Shown: positions 48,170-58,347, numbered from the stretch's first letter. The stretch is 64,000 nucleotides of DNA from Aquibium sp. ELW1220 (GCF_030398385.1 NZ_JAOAOQ010000001.1:341035-405034), one strand, 5' to 3'. The notes: generated by a model from the letters alone, not told the origin. Numbers and translations: made by a program.

Positions 48170-48521
48170 CTGGCCTAGTCCTCCCTGGACCCTTGGGCGC
48201 CTGTTGCCGACGCCTCTGGCCGACTTGGTAAGGCAGGCTAAGGCAAGGTGTCAATACAAGTTTGAAAAGTCATATGATGAATTTTTCGCAGGCATCCCTG
48301 CTCCGCGCCGAGGGTCAAGCCGCCCCGCTTTTCGGTGCCCACAAGCTCATCCGGCCATGAGAATGAATCTCGCCGACAGGCAGGTGAGAGACCCGATGAC
48401 TCTGTGTAGTATTTCGTGAGGACTCAAAGAGTGACCCGCAGCTTTGCCTCGAAGGGTATCGAAGGCCACAATCACGCTATAGCGAGCCGTCCCATCGAAA
48501 CAATCGGAGCATCCCCGAAGA
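48170..48521. promoter_or_regulatory. Divergent promoter region of uxaC and rlpA, with short dyad
   Basis: 352 bp without a gene. It includes an AT-rich part (48250-48290) with TCATATGA (48270-48277), a perfect 8-bp dyad about 100 bp upstream of uxaC. A GntR-type operator or the promoter core for the uronate operon is a fair guess. The rlpA-proximal half shows no clear dyad. Confidence 0.45.
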
Positions 48522-48878
48522 ATGGGACATCGACTGAACGCCGCCGCGGCCATGATCGCGGCATCCCTCGCCTTGTCTTTCTCCACCGGAACCGCTTCCG
48601 CCCAGTGTGGCGCCGCGTCCTGGTATGCGCTGACGTCCAAGACCGCGTCGGGCGAGCGCATGAATCCTGCGGCCATGACCGCCGCCCACCGCTCCCTTCC
48701 CTTCGGCACCAAGATCAAGGTCGTGAACAAGGCCAACGGCAAGTCCGTCGTCGTGCGCATCAACGACCGCGGTCCTTTCGCGCGGGGCCGGGTGCTCGAC
48801 CTGTCGAAGGCCGCCGCCCAGAAGCTCGGCTTCATCCGCGCCGGTCACACGCCGGTCTGCATCGCCAAGGTCAGCTGA
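48522..48878 (+). CDS. rlpA: RlpA-family septal ring protein
   Basis: A 118-residue exported double-psi beta-barrel protein. Residues 1-27 form a signal peptide (ending STGTASA). The DPBB core is [25 protein letters not shown], then [11 protein letters not shown] and [19 protein letters not shown], with the catalytic-type His and Asp of RlpA. No C-terminal SPOR domain is present, so it is a short member. It would act on peptidoglycan in the periplasm. Its 3' end overlaps the convergent ATP-grasp gene by 8 bp. Confidence 0.9.
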   Translation: MGHRLNAAAAMIAASLALSFSTGTASAQCGAASWYALTSKTASGERMNPAAMTAAHRSLPFGTKIKVVNKANGKSVVVRINDRGPFARGRVLDLSKAAAQKLGFIRAGHTPVCIAKVS

Positions 48879-49923
48879 ACCGCCGCGCGGCCGTCTCGGC
48901 GATCGCTTCCGGAAGCGACAGGTTCCACTGGCGGCCGCAATAATCCCGGAAGTCGAAGCAGGGCAGGCCGGGGCAGACTTCGAATTCGAGGAGGTGGACG
49001 GTGTCGTCCGCCTCGACGCGAAAATCGGCCGAGAACACGTCGCGCAGACCCAGGTGCGCCATCAGCCTTTCGCAGAGGCCGCGGATGACGGCATCCGCGC
49101 CGGGCTGGCGGCTGGCCACGCTGACGATCTGCGGCTCGGCGTAGCGTCCGTCGGCCCGCGCCGCGCTGCCGGTGTCGCCGTAGAGCGCAAGACTGTCGGT
49201 CATCGTCTGGAAGTCGCCGCCTGAATCGACGAACACCACGCCCACCGCCTCCGGTCCGCAACCCGGCTCGACGGCCAGGAAGCTCGCCCGCACGTTCCGT
49301 CCCGGAACGTAGCGCTGGATGATCGCGTCGTCGCGGTAGTGGTCGTGGATGCGGCGGCTGATCTCCAGCGCCTCCTCCGGCGACCGGCAATGCGAATCCG
49401 GCCAGATCCCGATCTTGGCGCCGAGCCTGTTCGGCTTGACGAAGTAGCCGTTCTCGGCGGCGGGCGGCGGCACGATCCAGGTGCCATTGCGGGCGAGGCC
49501 GGCTTCGGGCGCGGGCATGCCGAGCGCCCGCAGCACGGCGCCGGATCTGAACTTGTCCTGGCACAGGCCGAACAGGGAATCGTCGGCGCCGAACACCGGC
49601 AGGCTGTCCAGCCGCGCCATGGCGGGCGCGGCGCCGCCGCGGAAATAGGCGATACCGTCGGTCAGCGTCCAGACCAGCGTCGTCTCCGGATCGCAGGCTC
49701 CCATCAGTCGCGGCAGGTCATCGAGCGCCAGCGGGACGAACCCCATTCCGCGGTGCCGGCATTCGGCCTCGATCGCGTCGAACTCGGGCGCAATGTCGGT
49801 CGCCTGCGCCAGATATGACGAAATCTCGAGCGCCCGCTGCGGCGGAAAGCCCTGCGCCGCGAGCCGCAGGCGGCAGGCCTGTTCGGGTTCGTAGACGAGT
49901 TTCAGGATCGGCGTCTTCCGCAT
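48871..49923 (-). CDS. ATP-grasp protein resembling D-Ala-D-Ala ligase
   Basis: A 350-residue ATP-grasp enzyme. The nucleotide-binding region shows [36 protein letters not shown] (ATP Lys) and [18 protein letters not shown]. The C-terminal metal region reads [16 protein letters not shown], where Ddl enzymes have E-x-N-x-x-PG; the Asn ligand is replaced by Glu here. It therefore is unlikely to be a standard Ddl and may ligate another amino acid or carboxylate. The ATG at 49923 sits 3 nt after a GGGGG run. No biosynthetic neighbours define the product. Confidence 0.8.
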   Translation of the reverse strand: MRKTPILKLVYEPEQACRLRLAAQGFPPQRALEISSYLAQATDIAPEFDAIEAECRHRGMGFVPLALDDLPRLMGACDPETTLVWTLTDGIAYFRGGAAPAMARLDSLPVFGADDSLFGLCQDKFRSGAVLRALGMPAPEAGLARNGTWIVPPPAAENGYFVKPNRLGAKIGIWPDSHCRSPEEALEISRRIHDHYRDDAIIQRYVPGRNVRASFLAVEPGCGPEAVGVVFVDSGGDFQTMTDSLALYGDTGSAARADGRYAEPQIVSVASRQPGADAVIRGLCERLMAHLGLRDVFSADFRVEADDTVHLLEFEVCPGLPCFDFRDYCGRQWNLSLPEAIAETAARRFS

Positions 49924-50110
49924 GGAGCCCCCGGCGGGCGTGCCAGATGCCGCCCGAAGCCTTCGATATGTCTGTTCGGACGACCGGCCGCCCATGGCGG
50001 CGGGATCGGTCGGCGCAGACTATCGACAAAGCGCGCGAATGCGCAATTCCGGCGAGAGGGCCACAGCAAGAAAAACCATCTTCCACCGCGGGCACCGTGA
50101 CCCGCGACGG

Positions 50111-50983
50111 TCAGGAAAGCGCTACGCGCGGGTCGAACCGGCCACGCATCGGCAGGTCGAGCAGGAAGGTCCGGCCGGCCAGCGGCTCGCGGGCAAGGTC
50201 CCGGCCGCGGGCGGCGGAGGTGACGATCATCCGCTCCGCCTTCGGGCCGGCGAAGGCAGGGCAGGTCGACTGGCTCGCGGGCAGGGCGATGGACTTCAGC
50301 CGCTCGCCGCGCGGGCTCCAGGCGTCGACCGCGCCGCCCGCCCAGCGGGCGTTCCACAACACGCCGTCGGCATCGACCACGGACCCGTCGACGTAGCCCT
50401 CCCGGCCGCGCCAGTCGACGAAGACCTCCGGTTCGCCGAGCGGCAGGCCGCTGACCGGATCACAGGACACCTTCATCAGCAGGCCCGTCGGCGTGTCGGT
50501 GAAATAGGCGATCGTCCCGTCCGGCGAGAAGCAGATCGAGTTCGGCACGGTGATGTCGCCGTAGAGCTTGCGCAACTCGCCCTTGAAGAACCAGTATATG
50601 GCGCCTGCGGCCTTCTCCTCGCGCTTCGACATGGTGCCGATCCAGAACGCGCCGCCGGGATGAACCCTCGAATCGTTCGATCGCGTCGTCTTGTCCCCGG
50701 CCTCGAGCGGCGTGTGCAGCGTCAGCGTGCCGCTCTCCGCATCGCGCAGATGGAGCCCGTCTTCCGCGACGATCAGCTGGCGCCGCTCGTCGACGAAGCC
50801 GATCGCGCTGGCCATGAAGGGCAGGGCGTGGACCACGGTCCGGCCGTCCGGAAAGGCTCTCTCCAGCAGCCTGCAGCCCTCGATGTCGAACCAGAACAGC
50901 TTGCCGCTCGCCGGATCGTAGGACGGTCCCTCGCCCAGCGTGCAGCCAATGTCGCACAGCACCGTGTAGCCGCCGTCTTCCAT
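50111..50983 (-). CDS. SMP-30/gluconolactonase-family lactonase
   Basis: A 290-residue six-bladed propeller of the SMP-30/LRE family. Family stretches: CTLGEGPSYDPASGKLFWFDIEG (metal Glu), SNDSRVHPGGAFWIGTM (metal Asn) and NSICFSPDGTIAYFTDT, and GYVDGSVVDADGVLWNARW (catalytic Asp). Members hydrolyse sugar lactones such as arabinono- or galactonolactone. It is followed by an SDR gene 57 bp upstream in the same direction, which fits an oxidative sugar route: dehydrogenase then lactonase. The actual sugar is unknown. Confidence 0.9.
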   Translation of the reverse strand: MEDGGYTVLCDIGCTLGEGPSYDPASGKLFWFDIEGCRLLERAFPDGRTVVHALPFMASAIGFVDERRQLIVAEDGLHLRDAESGTLTLHTPLEAGDKTTRSNDSRVHPGGAFWIGTMSKREEKAAGAIYWFFKGELRKLYGDITVPNSICFSPDGTIAYFTDTPTGLLMKVSCDPVSGLPLGEPEVFVDWRGREGYVDGSVVDADGVLWNARWAGGAVDAWSPRGERLKSIALPASQSTCPAFAGPKAERMIVTSAARGRDLAREPLAGRTFLLDLPMRGRFDPRVALS

Positions 50984-51040
50984 GGATCCGTCTCTCCTCC
51001 CGACAGTGTTCTCTTTGCCGCCCGCCGTCCCCGTCGCCGT

Positions 51041-51808
51041 TCAGACGCTCCCGGCATCGACGATCAGGGTCTGCGCCGTCATCGCCCGCGAGGCTTCCGA
51101 AGCGAGGAACAGGCAAGGTCCGACCATGTCCTCCGGCTGGATCTCGATCTTCAGGCACTGGCGGTCGATATGGGCTTTCAGCGCCTCCTCCGTCACCCAG
51201 AGCGCCCGCTGGCGCTCCGTCAGCACCCAGCCCGGCGCGATGGCGTTGACGCGGATGCCGAACGGGCCGAGCGCGCCGGCCAGTCCCTTGGTCAGGCCGA
51301 CGACCCCGCCTTTCGCGGCCGTGTAGGAGGGGAAGCCGCCGCCATTGATCATGAAGGCGGTCGAGGTGAAGTTGACGATCGCACCCCGGCCGACAGCCTT
51401 CATGCCCGGCGTCACCGCCTGCACCGCAAAGAACTGGTGGCGCAGGTTGATCGCCTGGTTCTCGTCCCAGAACTCCGGCGTCACGTCTTCGATCGCGTGG
51501 CGGGTGTCGAGCGCGGCATTGTTGACCAGAACCCCGACCGGCCCGTTCTGGTGCCCGGCCATGTCGGCCGCTTCGCGCAATGCGCCGGGATCGCGCAGAT
51601 CGGCGTGCAGGAACAGCGCCTCGCGACCGGTCTCCGCCTCCAGGCGACGGCAGAGGTCGCGGCTGGCGCGGTCGGCGATGTCGATGAAGGCGACGCGAGC
51701 GCCCTGCCGCAGGAAGCCCTCCGTGAGGCAGGCGCCGATGCCCGTGCCGCCGCCGGTGATCAGGACCGATGCGTCAGCCAGGTCCGGAAAGCGCAGGTCC
51801 ACCGTCAT
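51041..51808 (-). CDS. SDR-family sugar dehydrogenase
   Basis: A 255-residue classical short-chain dehydrogenase. Cofactor motif ITGGGTGIGACLTEGFL at about 15-31, NNAALDTRH, the catalytic Ser in NFTSTAFMI and YTAAKGGVVGLTK. The C-terminus reads MTAQTLIVDAGSV, typical of the group. The start at 51808 has GAGGAGGCC upstream; the frame stays open further but is unlikely. It precedes the lactonase in the same direction, suggesting oxidation of an aldose to a lactone. Galactose or arabinose 1-dehydrogenase activity is a guess. Confidence 0.88.
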   Translation of the reverse strand: MTVDLRFPDLADASVLITGGGTGIGACLTEGFLRQGARVAFIDIADRASRDLCRRLEAETGREALFLHADLRDPGALREAADMAGHQNGPVGVLVNNAALDTRHAIEDVTPEFWDENQAINLRHQFFAVQAVTPGMKAVGRGAIVNFTSTAFMINGGGFPSYTAAKGGVVGLTKGLAGALGPFGIRVNAIAPGWVLTERQRALWVTEEALKAHIDRQCLKIEIQPEDMVGPCLFLASEASRAMTAQTLIVDAGSV

Positions 51809-51908
51809 GCCGGCCTCCTCTTGCCCGCTTGCCTCTCTTCGTATGGGAGATTGTGTGCGGGCCGGCAAGACCCCGCACGACGACCGGGCCGCGCGAGGTG
51901 CCGGAATC

Positions 51909-53255
51909 CTATGCTTGGGCCGTGCGGGCGCTGGCGGCGTAGCCGTGCACATGCGCCGCCGTCGCTTCGGCGCGCATCGGCCGGCCGAAGAAATAGCCCT
52001 GGCCCTTCTGGCAGCCGAAGAAGGCCAGCCGCGCGGCCTGCTCCTCGCATTCGATGCCTTCGGCGACGACGTCCTTTTCCAGCCCGTCGCACATCGCCAG
52101 GATGGCGCGCACGATATGCTGCGTCGGCTGGTCGGTCAGCATGGCGGCAACGAAGGACTGATCGATCTTGATCGTGTCGAAATGCAGCTGCCGCAGCCTT
52201 CCGAGGCTCGATTGCCCGGTTCCGAAATCGTCGAGCGCGATGTGGATGCCGGCTGCCCGAAGATCTTCGACGATCTTTTCGGCCGATGCCGGTTCGCACA
52301 TCATGCCGGACTCGGTGATCTCGATCTGCAGGCGGTTCGGCGGCAGACCTGTCTCCTTCAGGATCGACAGCACCTGCTCGCTCGTGTTCTGGTCGACGAG
52401 TTGCGAGGGCGAGAGGTTGAAGGACAGGTAGACCTCCACCGGCCAGTCGACCGCGGCACGCGCGGCCTTGCGCAGCAGCACCTGCGAAAGCTGCCCGATG
52501 ATGCCGCGTTCCTCGGCGATCGGGATGAACTCACCCGGCGAGACGACACCGAGGTCGCGGTCGGTCCAGCGCGCCAGCGCCTCGCAGCCGAGCACCCGCC
52601 GGGTCGAGAGGCTGACGATCGGCTGGAACCACGGCTCCACTTCGCCCGCCGCCACCGCCCGCCGCAGCGCCTGCTCGATCAGGGTGACGCGCCGCGCCTT
52701 CTCCTCGATCTCCTGCGAATAGACCACGACCTTCCCGCGCCCGGCGCGCTTGGCGTCGTAGAGCGCCGTCTCGGCCTTGCGGATCAGGTCCTCGGCACCT
52801 TCGGCGGCGGTGAAATAGAGTGCGCAGCCGATCGATGCCGACAGGCGCGCGCTGCGCTCGCCGAGATCGTAGGGCGCCGACAGCACCTCGATCAGGATCC
52901 GCGCCTGTTCGCCCGCCGCCGCCTCGCTGAACGTCAGCGGCAGCAGGAAACCGAATTCGTCGGCGCCAAGCCGCACGATGGTGCAGCGCGAATCGAGCGC
53001 CGCCCTCAGCCGCATCGCCGCCTGACGCAGGATCTCGTCGCCGGACGCCATGCCGAAGAGGTCGTTGACCGGCTTGAACCCGTCGAGGTCGACGATGCCG
53101 ACGACGAACGGCGCCGGGTCCGATGCCCGGTCGGCGATGAGCCTGCGGATCTTCGCCAGGAAGCGCCGGGTGTTGCCGAGACCGGTGAGCATGTCCGTCA
53201 GGCCGACGTCCGACGCCTCCTCCGGTCTTTCGATGTCAAGCGCTGCCGTTCTCAT
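51909..53255 (-). CDS. GGDEF-EAL protein (c-di-GMP turnover)
   Basis: 448 residues: a GGDEF domain at about 20-180 followed by an EAL domain at about 195-430. The GGDEF signature is RLGADEFGFLL, so the first Gly pair is altered to GA. The EAL part has the intact CEALARW, IEITESG, IALDDFGTGQSSL, IKIDQSF and VAEGIE motifs. Phosphodiesterase activity is therefore more certain than cyclase activity. There are in-frame Mets at 53255, 53270 and 53291; 53255 is chosen as it gives a compact N-terminus, but no good Shine-Dalgarno decides it. Divergent from gshB. Confidence 0.9.
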   Translation of the reverse strand: MRTAALDIERPEEASDVGLTDMLTGLGNTRRFLAKIRRLIADRASDPAPFVVGIVDLDGFKPVNDLFGMASGDEILRQAAMRLRAALDSRCTIVRLGADEFGFLLPLTFSEAAAGEQARILIEVLSAPYDLGERSARLSASIGCALYFTAAEGAEDLIRKAETALYDAKRAGRGKVVVYSQEIEEKARRVTLIEQALRRAVAAGEVEPWFQPIVSLSTRRVLGCEALARWTDRDLGVVSPGEFIPIAEERGIIGQLSQVLLRKAARAAVDWPVEVYLSFNLSPSQLVDQNTSEQVLSILKETGLPPNRLQIEITESGMMCEPASAEKIVEDLRAAGIHIALDDFGTGQSSLGRLRQLHFDTIKIDQSFVAAMLTDQPTQHIVRAILAMCDGLEKDVVAEGIECEEQAARLAFFGCQKGQGYFFGRPMRAEATAAHVHGYAASARTAQA

Positions 53256-53448
53256 CCGATCAGGAGCCATTCCGCGACTGCGACGCACCATGGACGAGAA
53301 CCGTTTAGGAAGCGTGTAGCGGACAAGCCCCGGCGATCGTCGGCGCTGCGCATCGTGCTTCCCTTTGGGCCAGGGCTGCTTGCGCATTGGCATCCCTGCG
53401 GCTTTTGTCTACATGGCTCAGCCGAAGCCTGTCTCCGGAGGATGCTCC

Positions 53449-54390
53449 ATGTCGCTCAGAATAGCCGTGCAGATGGACCACGTCGCAACCGTTTCGATCG
53501 CGGGCGACACCACGTTCGCGCTGTCGCTTGAAGCGCAGCGGCGCGGCCACGAGCTGTTCCACTATACCCCCGACAAGCTCTCGCTGCGCGACGGCAAGGC
53601 GTTCGCATGGGCCGAACCGATGCAGGTGCGCGACGTCCGCGGCGACCACTATTCGCTTGGCGAACAGCAGCGGCTCGACCTGACCGAGGTTGACGTTGTC
53701 CTGCTGCGCCAGGACCCGCCCTTCGACATGAACTACATCACCACCACGCACATCCTGGAGCGCATCCACCCGAAGACGCTGGTCGTCAACGACCCGGCCT
53801 GGGTGCGCAACAGCCCGGAGAAGATCTTCGTCACCGAGTTTCCGGATCTGATGCCGGAGACGCTGATCACCAAGGATCCGCGCGAGGTGGCCGCCTTCCG
53901 CAAGGAATTCGGCGACATCATCGTCAAGCCGCTCTACGGCAATGGCGGCGCCGGCATCTTCCACCTGGCCGAGGCCGACCGCAATCTCGCCTCGCTGCTC
54001 GAGATGTTCGGCCAGATGTTCCGCGAGCCCTACATCGTCCAGCGCTACCTGAAGGACGTGCGCAAGGGCGACAAGCGCATCATCCTGATCGACGGCGAGC
54101 CGGTGGGCGCCATCAACCGCGTGCCCTCCGAGACCGATTCGCGCTCCAACATGCATGTCGGCGGCCGCGCCGAGGCGACCGAGCTCACCAACCGCGAGCA
54201 CGAGATCTGCGCCCGCATCGGCCCGTCGCTGCGCGAGCGCGGCTTCCTGCTGGTCGGCATCGACGTGATCGGTGGCTATCTCACCGAGATCAACGTCACC
54301 TCGCCGACCGGCGTGCGCGAGGTGCAGAAGTTCGGCGGCGCCGACATCGCGGCGCTGTTCTGGGACGCGGTGGAGGAGAAGGTCGGCTGA
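53449..54390 (+). CDS. gshB: Glutathione synthetase
   Basis: A 313-residue ATP-grasp enzyme joining gamma-glutamylcysteine and glycine. The N-terminal part has [22 protein letters not shown] and [20 protein letters not shown]. The ATP-grasp part has [35 protein letters not shown] and [13 protein letters not shown] (metal ligands). The start at 53449 has GGAGG 7 nt upstream. In rhizobia gshB is followed by comM/yifB; here the frameshifted mscS gene and the cut comM follow. Confidence 0.97.
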   Translation: MSLRIAVQMDHVATVSIAGDTTFALSLEAQRRGHELFHYTPDKLSLRDGKAFAWAEPMQVRDVRGDHYSLGEQQRLDLTEVDVVLLRQDPPFDMNYITTTHILERIHPKTLVVNDPAWVRNSPEKIFVTEFPDLMPETLITKDPREVAAFRKEFGDIIVKPLYGNGGAGIFHLAEADRNLASLLEMFGQMFREPYIVQRYLKDVRKGDKRIILIDGEPVGAINRVPSETDSRSNMHVGGRAEATELTNREHEICARIGPSLRERGFLLVGIDVIGGYLTEINVTSPTGVREVQKFGGADIAALFWDAVEEKVG

Positions 54391-54495
54391 CCGGCGGCCG
54401 CCAAAGGTAGTCATCGCCCGCGACAGGCCTAAGTCTGGTACGAGCCGCGGGTTTCGTCCCGTCGGTATCGACGAACCAGGACGGGATTGCAGGCG

Positions 54496-56224
54496 ATGAC
54501 GGTGCTGAAACGAGCCCTCCTGGCGGTCTGCATCATTTTCGCCGGTTCCTGGCTCGGTGCCGCGACGGCGCAGCAGGATGACGGCACGCGCCGCACCTTC
54601 GAGGTCGAGGCTCTGAACATCGGTCTCCTCCCGGCGCCGCAGATCGACCGCGAGACGCCGCAGGCGGCTGTGGAGAGTTTCCTCTTTCACAGCAGCGGCG
54701 GTGATTTCGACCGTGCCGCCCACCTGCTCGACCTTTCCAGGATCGATCCCGCCCGCCAGAGCGAGATCGGCCCGATGCTGGCCCGCCAGCTGGACGAGCT
54801 CATCGACCGCAAGGTCTGGATCGACTGGAACGAACTGCCCGACCGGCCCGACGGGCTCGACCCCAGCGCCGGCTCGAACGACCCCCTGGCGGGCGAACCA
54901 CGCCGTTCCATCCGTCTGGCGCTGATCGACCTTGACGGGCGCCCCGTGCCGATCCGCCTCTCGCGCCTGAAGCCGCCGGACGGCGATCCGGTCTGGCTGT
55001 TCTCGGCGCAGACGGTGGACAATGTGCCCGCGCTCCACGCCAAGTATGGCGCGACCGCCTTCGAAAGGGGCCTGCCGGGATGGGCCAAGAGGACTGTCCT
55101 GGCCGGTCTGGCCCTGTGGGAGGTGGTGTTCCTGCCGCTGCTGCTCGCCACGGCGGCACTGCTGGGCTTCGGACTCTACCGCGCAGCGAAGGGGATCGGA
55201 AAGCGGCTGCAGCCGGGCGTGACTGGCGAACTCGCCGCCGCGCTTGCGGTTCCGCTCTCGCTGATCGCGTCCGGCGCGCTGGCGTTGTCGGCGACCGGAA
55301 CGCTCTTCGTCTTTTCGGTGTCGATCGACACCTTCGTGAAGCCGCTGCTCCTGTTCCTGCTGCTCGGCGGCGCGCTCCTGATCCTGGTCCGCATCATCGA
55401 CGTGGTGATCGAGCATGGCCTGACCGAGGACGTGGCCGACCTCGAGAAGCCGGACAACGAATCGACGCGCGACTTCCAGACCAATCTCTCCGCGTTCCGG
55501 CGGATCGGCCTCGTCATCGTGCTGATCTTCTTCATCGGCCTTGTCTTCACCCAGATGAACCTGCTCGCCACGACGGGGTTGGCGCTGGTCGGATCGGCTG
55601 GCATCCTGACGCTGGTGCTCGCCTTCGCCGCGCGCTCGGCGCTGAGCAACATCATGGCCAGCCTGCAGATCGCGCTCTCCAAGGCCGCCACGATCGGCGA
55701 TTCGGTGCTGTTCGAGGGCCAGTGGTCCTATGTCGAGAAGATCAACTTCACCTTCGTCCAGCTGAAGACCTGGGACAACCGTCGGCTGATCGTGCCGGTG
55801 ACCTACTTCGTTTCCGAGCCCTTCGAGAACTGGACCAAGCGGCCCGTCGCTGACCAAGGTCTTCGAGCTGCGGCTCAACCACATGGCCGACGTCGACGCC
55901 CTGCGGGACCGCTTCCGGACCTTCGTCGACGAGAACGACAAGGCGATGGACAAGGACAGCGCCAAGGTGCTGGTCATAGGGCAGGACGCCAGCGGCATGC
56001 TGGTCCGCTTCTATGCGACGGCCGCCGACCCGACCTCGGCCTGGTACATGCATTGCGAACTGCGAGAGGCGATGCTGCGGGCGGCCACCGACCTCGAGAT
56101 CGGCGCACGCGAAGGCCGCCGCTTCCTCCCCGCCGAACGCGAGGTGAAGGTCGAAGACATCACCGAAGCCGCCGCGGCGCGCGGCCGTCAGCACGCAACG
56201 CCGGCAGAAGAAAAGCGCAGCTGA
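54496..56224 (+). pseudogene. MscS-family mechanosensitive channel gene with a 1-nt frameshift
   Basis: The region encodes an MscS-family channel with an N-terminal periplasmic part (signal peptide ending GAATA, residues 1-30) and several membrane segments (LLLATAALLGFGLY, LALSATGTLFVFSV, IGLVIVLIFFIGLVFTQ). The pore-like region is VLAFAARSALSNIMASLQIAL. Frame 1 is good to about 55,840 (FENWTKR); the true C-terminal domain (LTKVFELRLNHMADVDALRDRF...) continues in another frame to the stop at 56224. The span is 1729 nt, one more than a multiple of three, which fits a single-base insertion near 55,840. Either a real pseudogene or an assembly error. ATG at 54496 is preferred over TTG at 54487. 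Confidence 0.85.
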
Positions 56225-56351
56225 TCTCGGCAACGAGAATGTTCACGCATTGTTCTTGCCGTCACGTCAAGCTTGTGCTTAGCTGATCTCCGGCATCGTC
56301 CTGGCGCGGCGGCGCCGTTGCTGTGCGGCAGGATCGAAAGAGGGGACCAGC

Positions 56352-56495
56352 ATGGTTTCACGCGTGAGCACGGTTGCCTTCCAGGGCATCGAGGCGGTGC
56401 CGGTGGACGTTCAGGTGATGATCGCACCCGGCAAGGTCGGGATGCAGATGTTGAGGTGTATTAATTTGTTGCCGCTACATGGACTTTCGCTGTGA
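56352..56495 (+). pseudogene. comM: comM (yifB) truncated after about 33 codons by the island
   Basis: The ATG at 56352, with GAGGGG upstream, starts MVSRVSTVAFQGIEAVPVDV and continues to GKVGMQM, which is the N-terminus of the Mg-chelatase-like AAA protein ComM/YifB, following gshB as in relatives. The next native residues should be (V)GLPDKAV, but the sequence switches to AT-rich DNA giving LRCINLLPLHGLSL and a TGA at 56495. The gene (about 510 codons normally) is thus broken. ComM is a helicase that assists natural transformation in other bacteria. Confidence 0.85.
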
Positions 56496-56622
56496 GGGAA
56501 ACTGGACGGCTGCTAATCGAGCGAATTGGTTGGAGACGACGCAGTGTCACCGCTCGGTGCGTCGCCATAGCAACCTGAGAACGATTGTCCCCTCTTTGCA
56601 GCCAACTTAGCACTTCGCCAGT

Positions 56623-58347
56623 TTAGGAAATTGGAGCGGGTGCCAACTCTTCCCAAAGAATATAAGCGATTGACCGAGAAACGGTGTTCCATGCGCCGCC
56701 GTATGCGATCAGCATCTTTCCGGCAATCACGAGCCCGCGTGTTTCCATCGCTGTATCAAGCTCGCCGAGTTCAGCCCCTGACCGGGTATCTATTGCCACA
56801 ACCCGGCCTTTGGAGTCGCAGGCGGCGATGACGTACTCTTTCAACGGTACAACCGAGATGTAGGATGCATCTCCGGGCACGGGAAGCAGGCGCACCGGGT
56901 TGCCATGTGCTGTATCCACAATCGCAACCAGCGCATCGCCGACGACGACTAGCTCCGTCTGATTGAGCTGGCACATGGCGCCGATAGGCTTGACGAAAGG
57001 AATTTCACGGTATTCATCCAAATCGGCACCATAGATACAAACGCCGTTCTCCCGCGCGACGACGATACGTCCGCCCATCGGAATTATGGACCTCACCCGC
57101 GATAGTCTTTCTCGCCGGTTGCGACGCTGCTCCTGCAACTTCTGCAAATAGTCAGGTGGCCCATGATAGTCTGGGCGGCCGCCTGGAAACCACCAGCGGT
57201 CGAGTTCACCGAAAGAATTAGCGGTGATCGCGGTTTCTACGCCCTCATAATGCTGAGCCGCTACGGCAAGGACATTGTCTCGATATCGCGATGTGCTCGT
57301 TCCTCCGCCCTTGAAACGAGGCGTCCAGACCGCAGGGCCGTTGCCCGTAGCCATCACTAGACGTCCGTCGGATAGTTCTGCCACCGAGTTCACAGTTCCT
57401 TGAGCATCAGTCGACTGGTTCGTCAGCTGGCCATTCGACGAAATGACGGTGACGCCCCCCCCGCGAACGAAAAAGGCAGCGCCACCGTTGGCCAGAGAAA
57501 TGCCGCTTGTGATTGCCTTTGACGATGTACCGTTTCGGAGGGTGAGTTTGACTTCCGTAATTTCGCCGTCGTCGTTTAGGGCGTCCTGAATGAGAGCACC
57601 CACCACCTTCACGAATTTTGTGCCTGACTTGATGACGCTATCCAGCGACTTCACGATGGCCTCAGCGGAGCCAAACGATTCGTTGAGGCTCTCTGCGATG
57701 GCGCGCAAGTCAGACAGGACCCGGTCGGCCGTGGCTGTAAGAAACTGGACCGTCCCCTCGAACATCACGCGCGCATTCACCTTGACGTTGACCGCGAATG
57801 CGCTGGCGCTGAGGCGCCGTATCTGAACCCGGAGGTTCTTCATGACATTAAGGTTCACTCCATTAAGGATGTGGATGTTGATGTGCTTGTTTGTCACTGA
57901 GACATTGTTGATTACCTCATTCGACACATTGATGATGGTCTGCCCGACCGCACCCGTGGGGCTAATCTGAATTGGGCGCGTGTGCCGCTGCTCTTCGAGC
58001 ACCCTATCCGCAGAAGCCACTAATGCACTTCGCGATTTCAGGTACGCCTCGGCGTCCACATAAAGGCGGTTCAAGGTATTGAGGAGTTGGGCGACCGAAT
58101 GACGCCCATCCTCATCCATGTCGGCTACCTGTTCGACTACGGAATAGAGTGCTTCCCGGACAAGTATGATGCGGGCTAGATCATCGGCGTTGATGCTGTC
58201 CGGGTCTACCCCAAAGGTGTCACGCAAGCCCTCGAGTTCGGTGACGTCTATATGATCCTCGACGGGAAAATTGCCGGGGCTGGCGATGTGACGCCCAAGG
58301 TCTTCGGCGCTCTCATTTAGCCGTCGTAAGCGCTTATCTTCGTCCAT
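56623..58347 (-). CDS. Unrecognised 574-residue island protein (helical N-terminus, beta-rich C-terminus)
   Basis: I do not recognise a family. Residues 1-120 are helical and charged (MDEDKRLRRLNESAEDLGRH; VREALYSVVEQVADMDEDG). A beta-rich stretch from about 130 repeats Asn/Val-rich motifs (TIINVSNEVINNVSV; NIHILNGVNLNVMKNL). Helices follow at about 200-250. From about 265 on short beta repeats look like propeller blades (GGGVTVISSNGQLTN; GRIVVARENGVCIYG; GKMLIAYGGAWNTVS). No signal peptide, membrane segment, Walker motif or nuclease motif is seen. It is the largest non-recombinase cargo of the island and the first gene at its left end. Function unknown. Confidence 0.7.
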   Translation of the reverse strand: MDEDKRLRRLNESAEDLGRHIASPGNFPVEDHIDVTELEGLRDTFGVDPDSINADDLARIILVREALYSVVEQVADMDEDGRHSVAQLLNTLNRLYVDAEAYLKSRSALVASADRVLEEQRHTRPIQISPTGAVGQTIINVSNEVINNVSVTNKHINIHILNGVNLNVMKNLRVQIRRLSASAFAVNVKVNARVMFEGTVQFLTATADRVLSDLRAIAESLNESFGSAEAIVKSLDSVIKSGTKFVKVVGALIQDALNDDGEITEVKLTLRNGTSSKAITSGISLANGGAAFFVRGGGVTVISSNGQLTNQSTDAQGTVNSVAELSDGRLVMATGNGPAVWTPRFKGGGTSTSRYRDNVLAVAAQHYEGVETAITANSFGELDRWWFPGGRPDYHGPPDYLQKLQEQRRNRRERLSRVRSIIPMGGRIVVARENGVCIYGADLDEYREIPFVKPIGAMCQLNQTELVVVGDALVAIVDTAHGNPVRLLPVPGDASYISVVPLKEYVIAACDSKGRVVAIDTRSGAELGELDTAMETRGLVIAGKMLIAYGGAWNTVSRSIAYILWEELAPAPIS

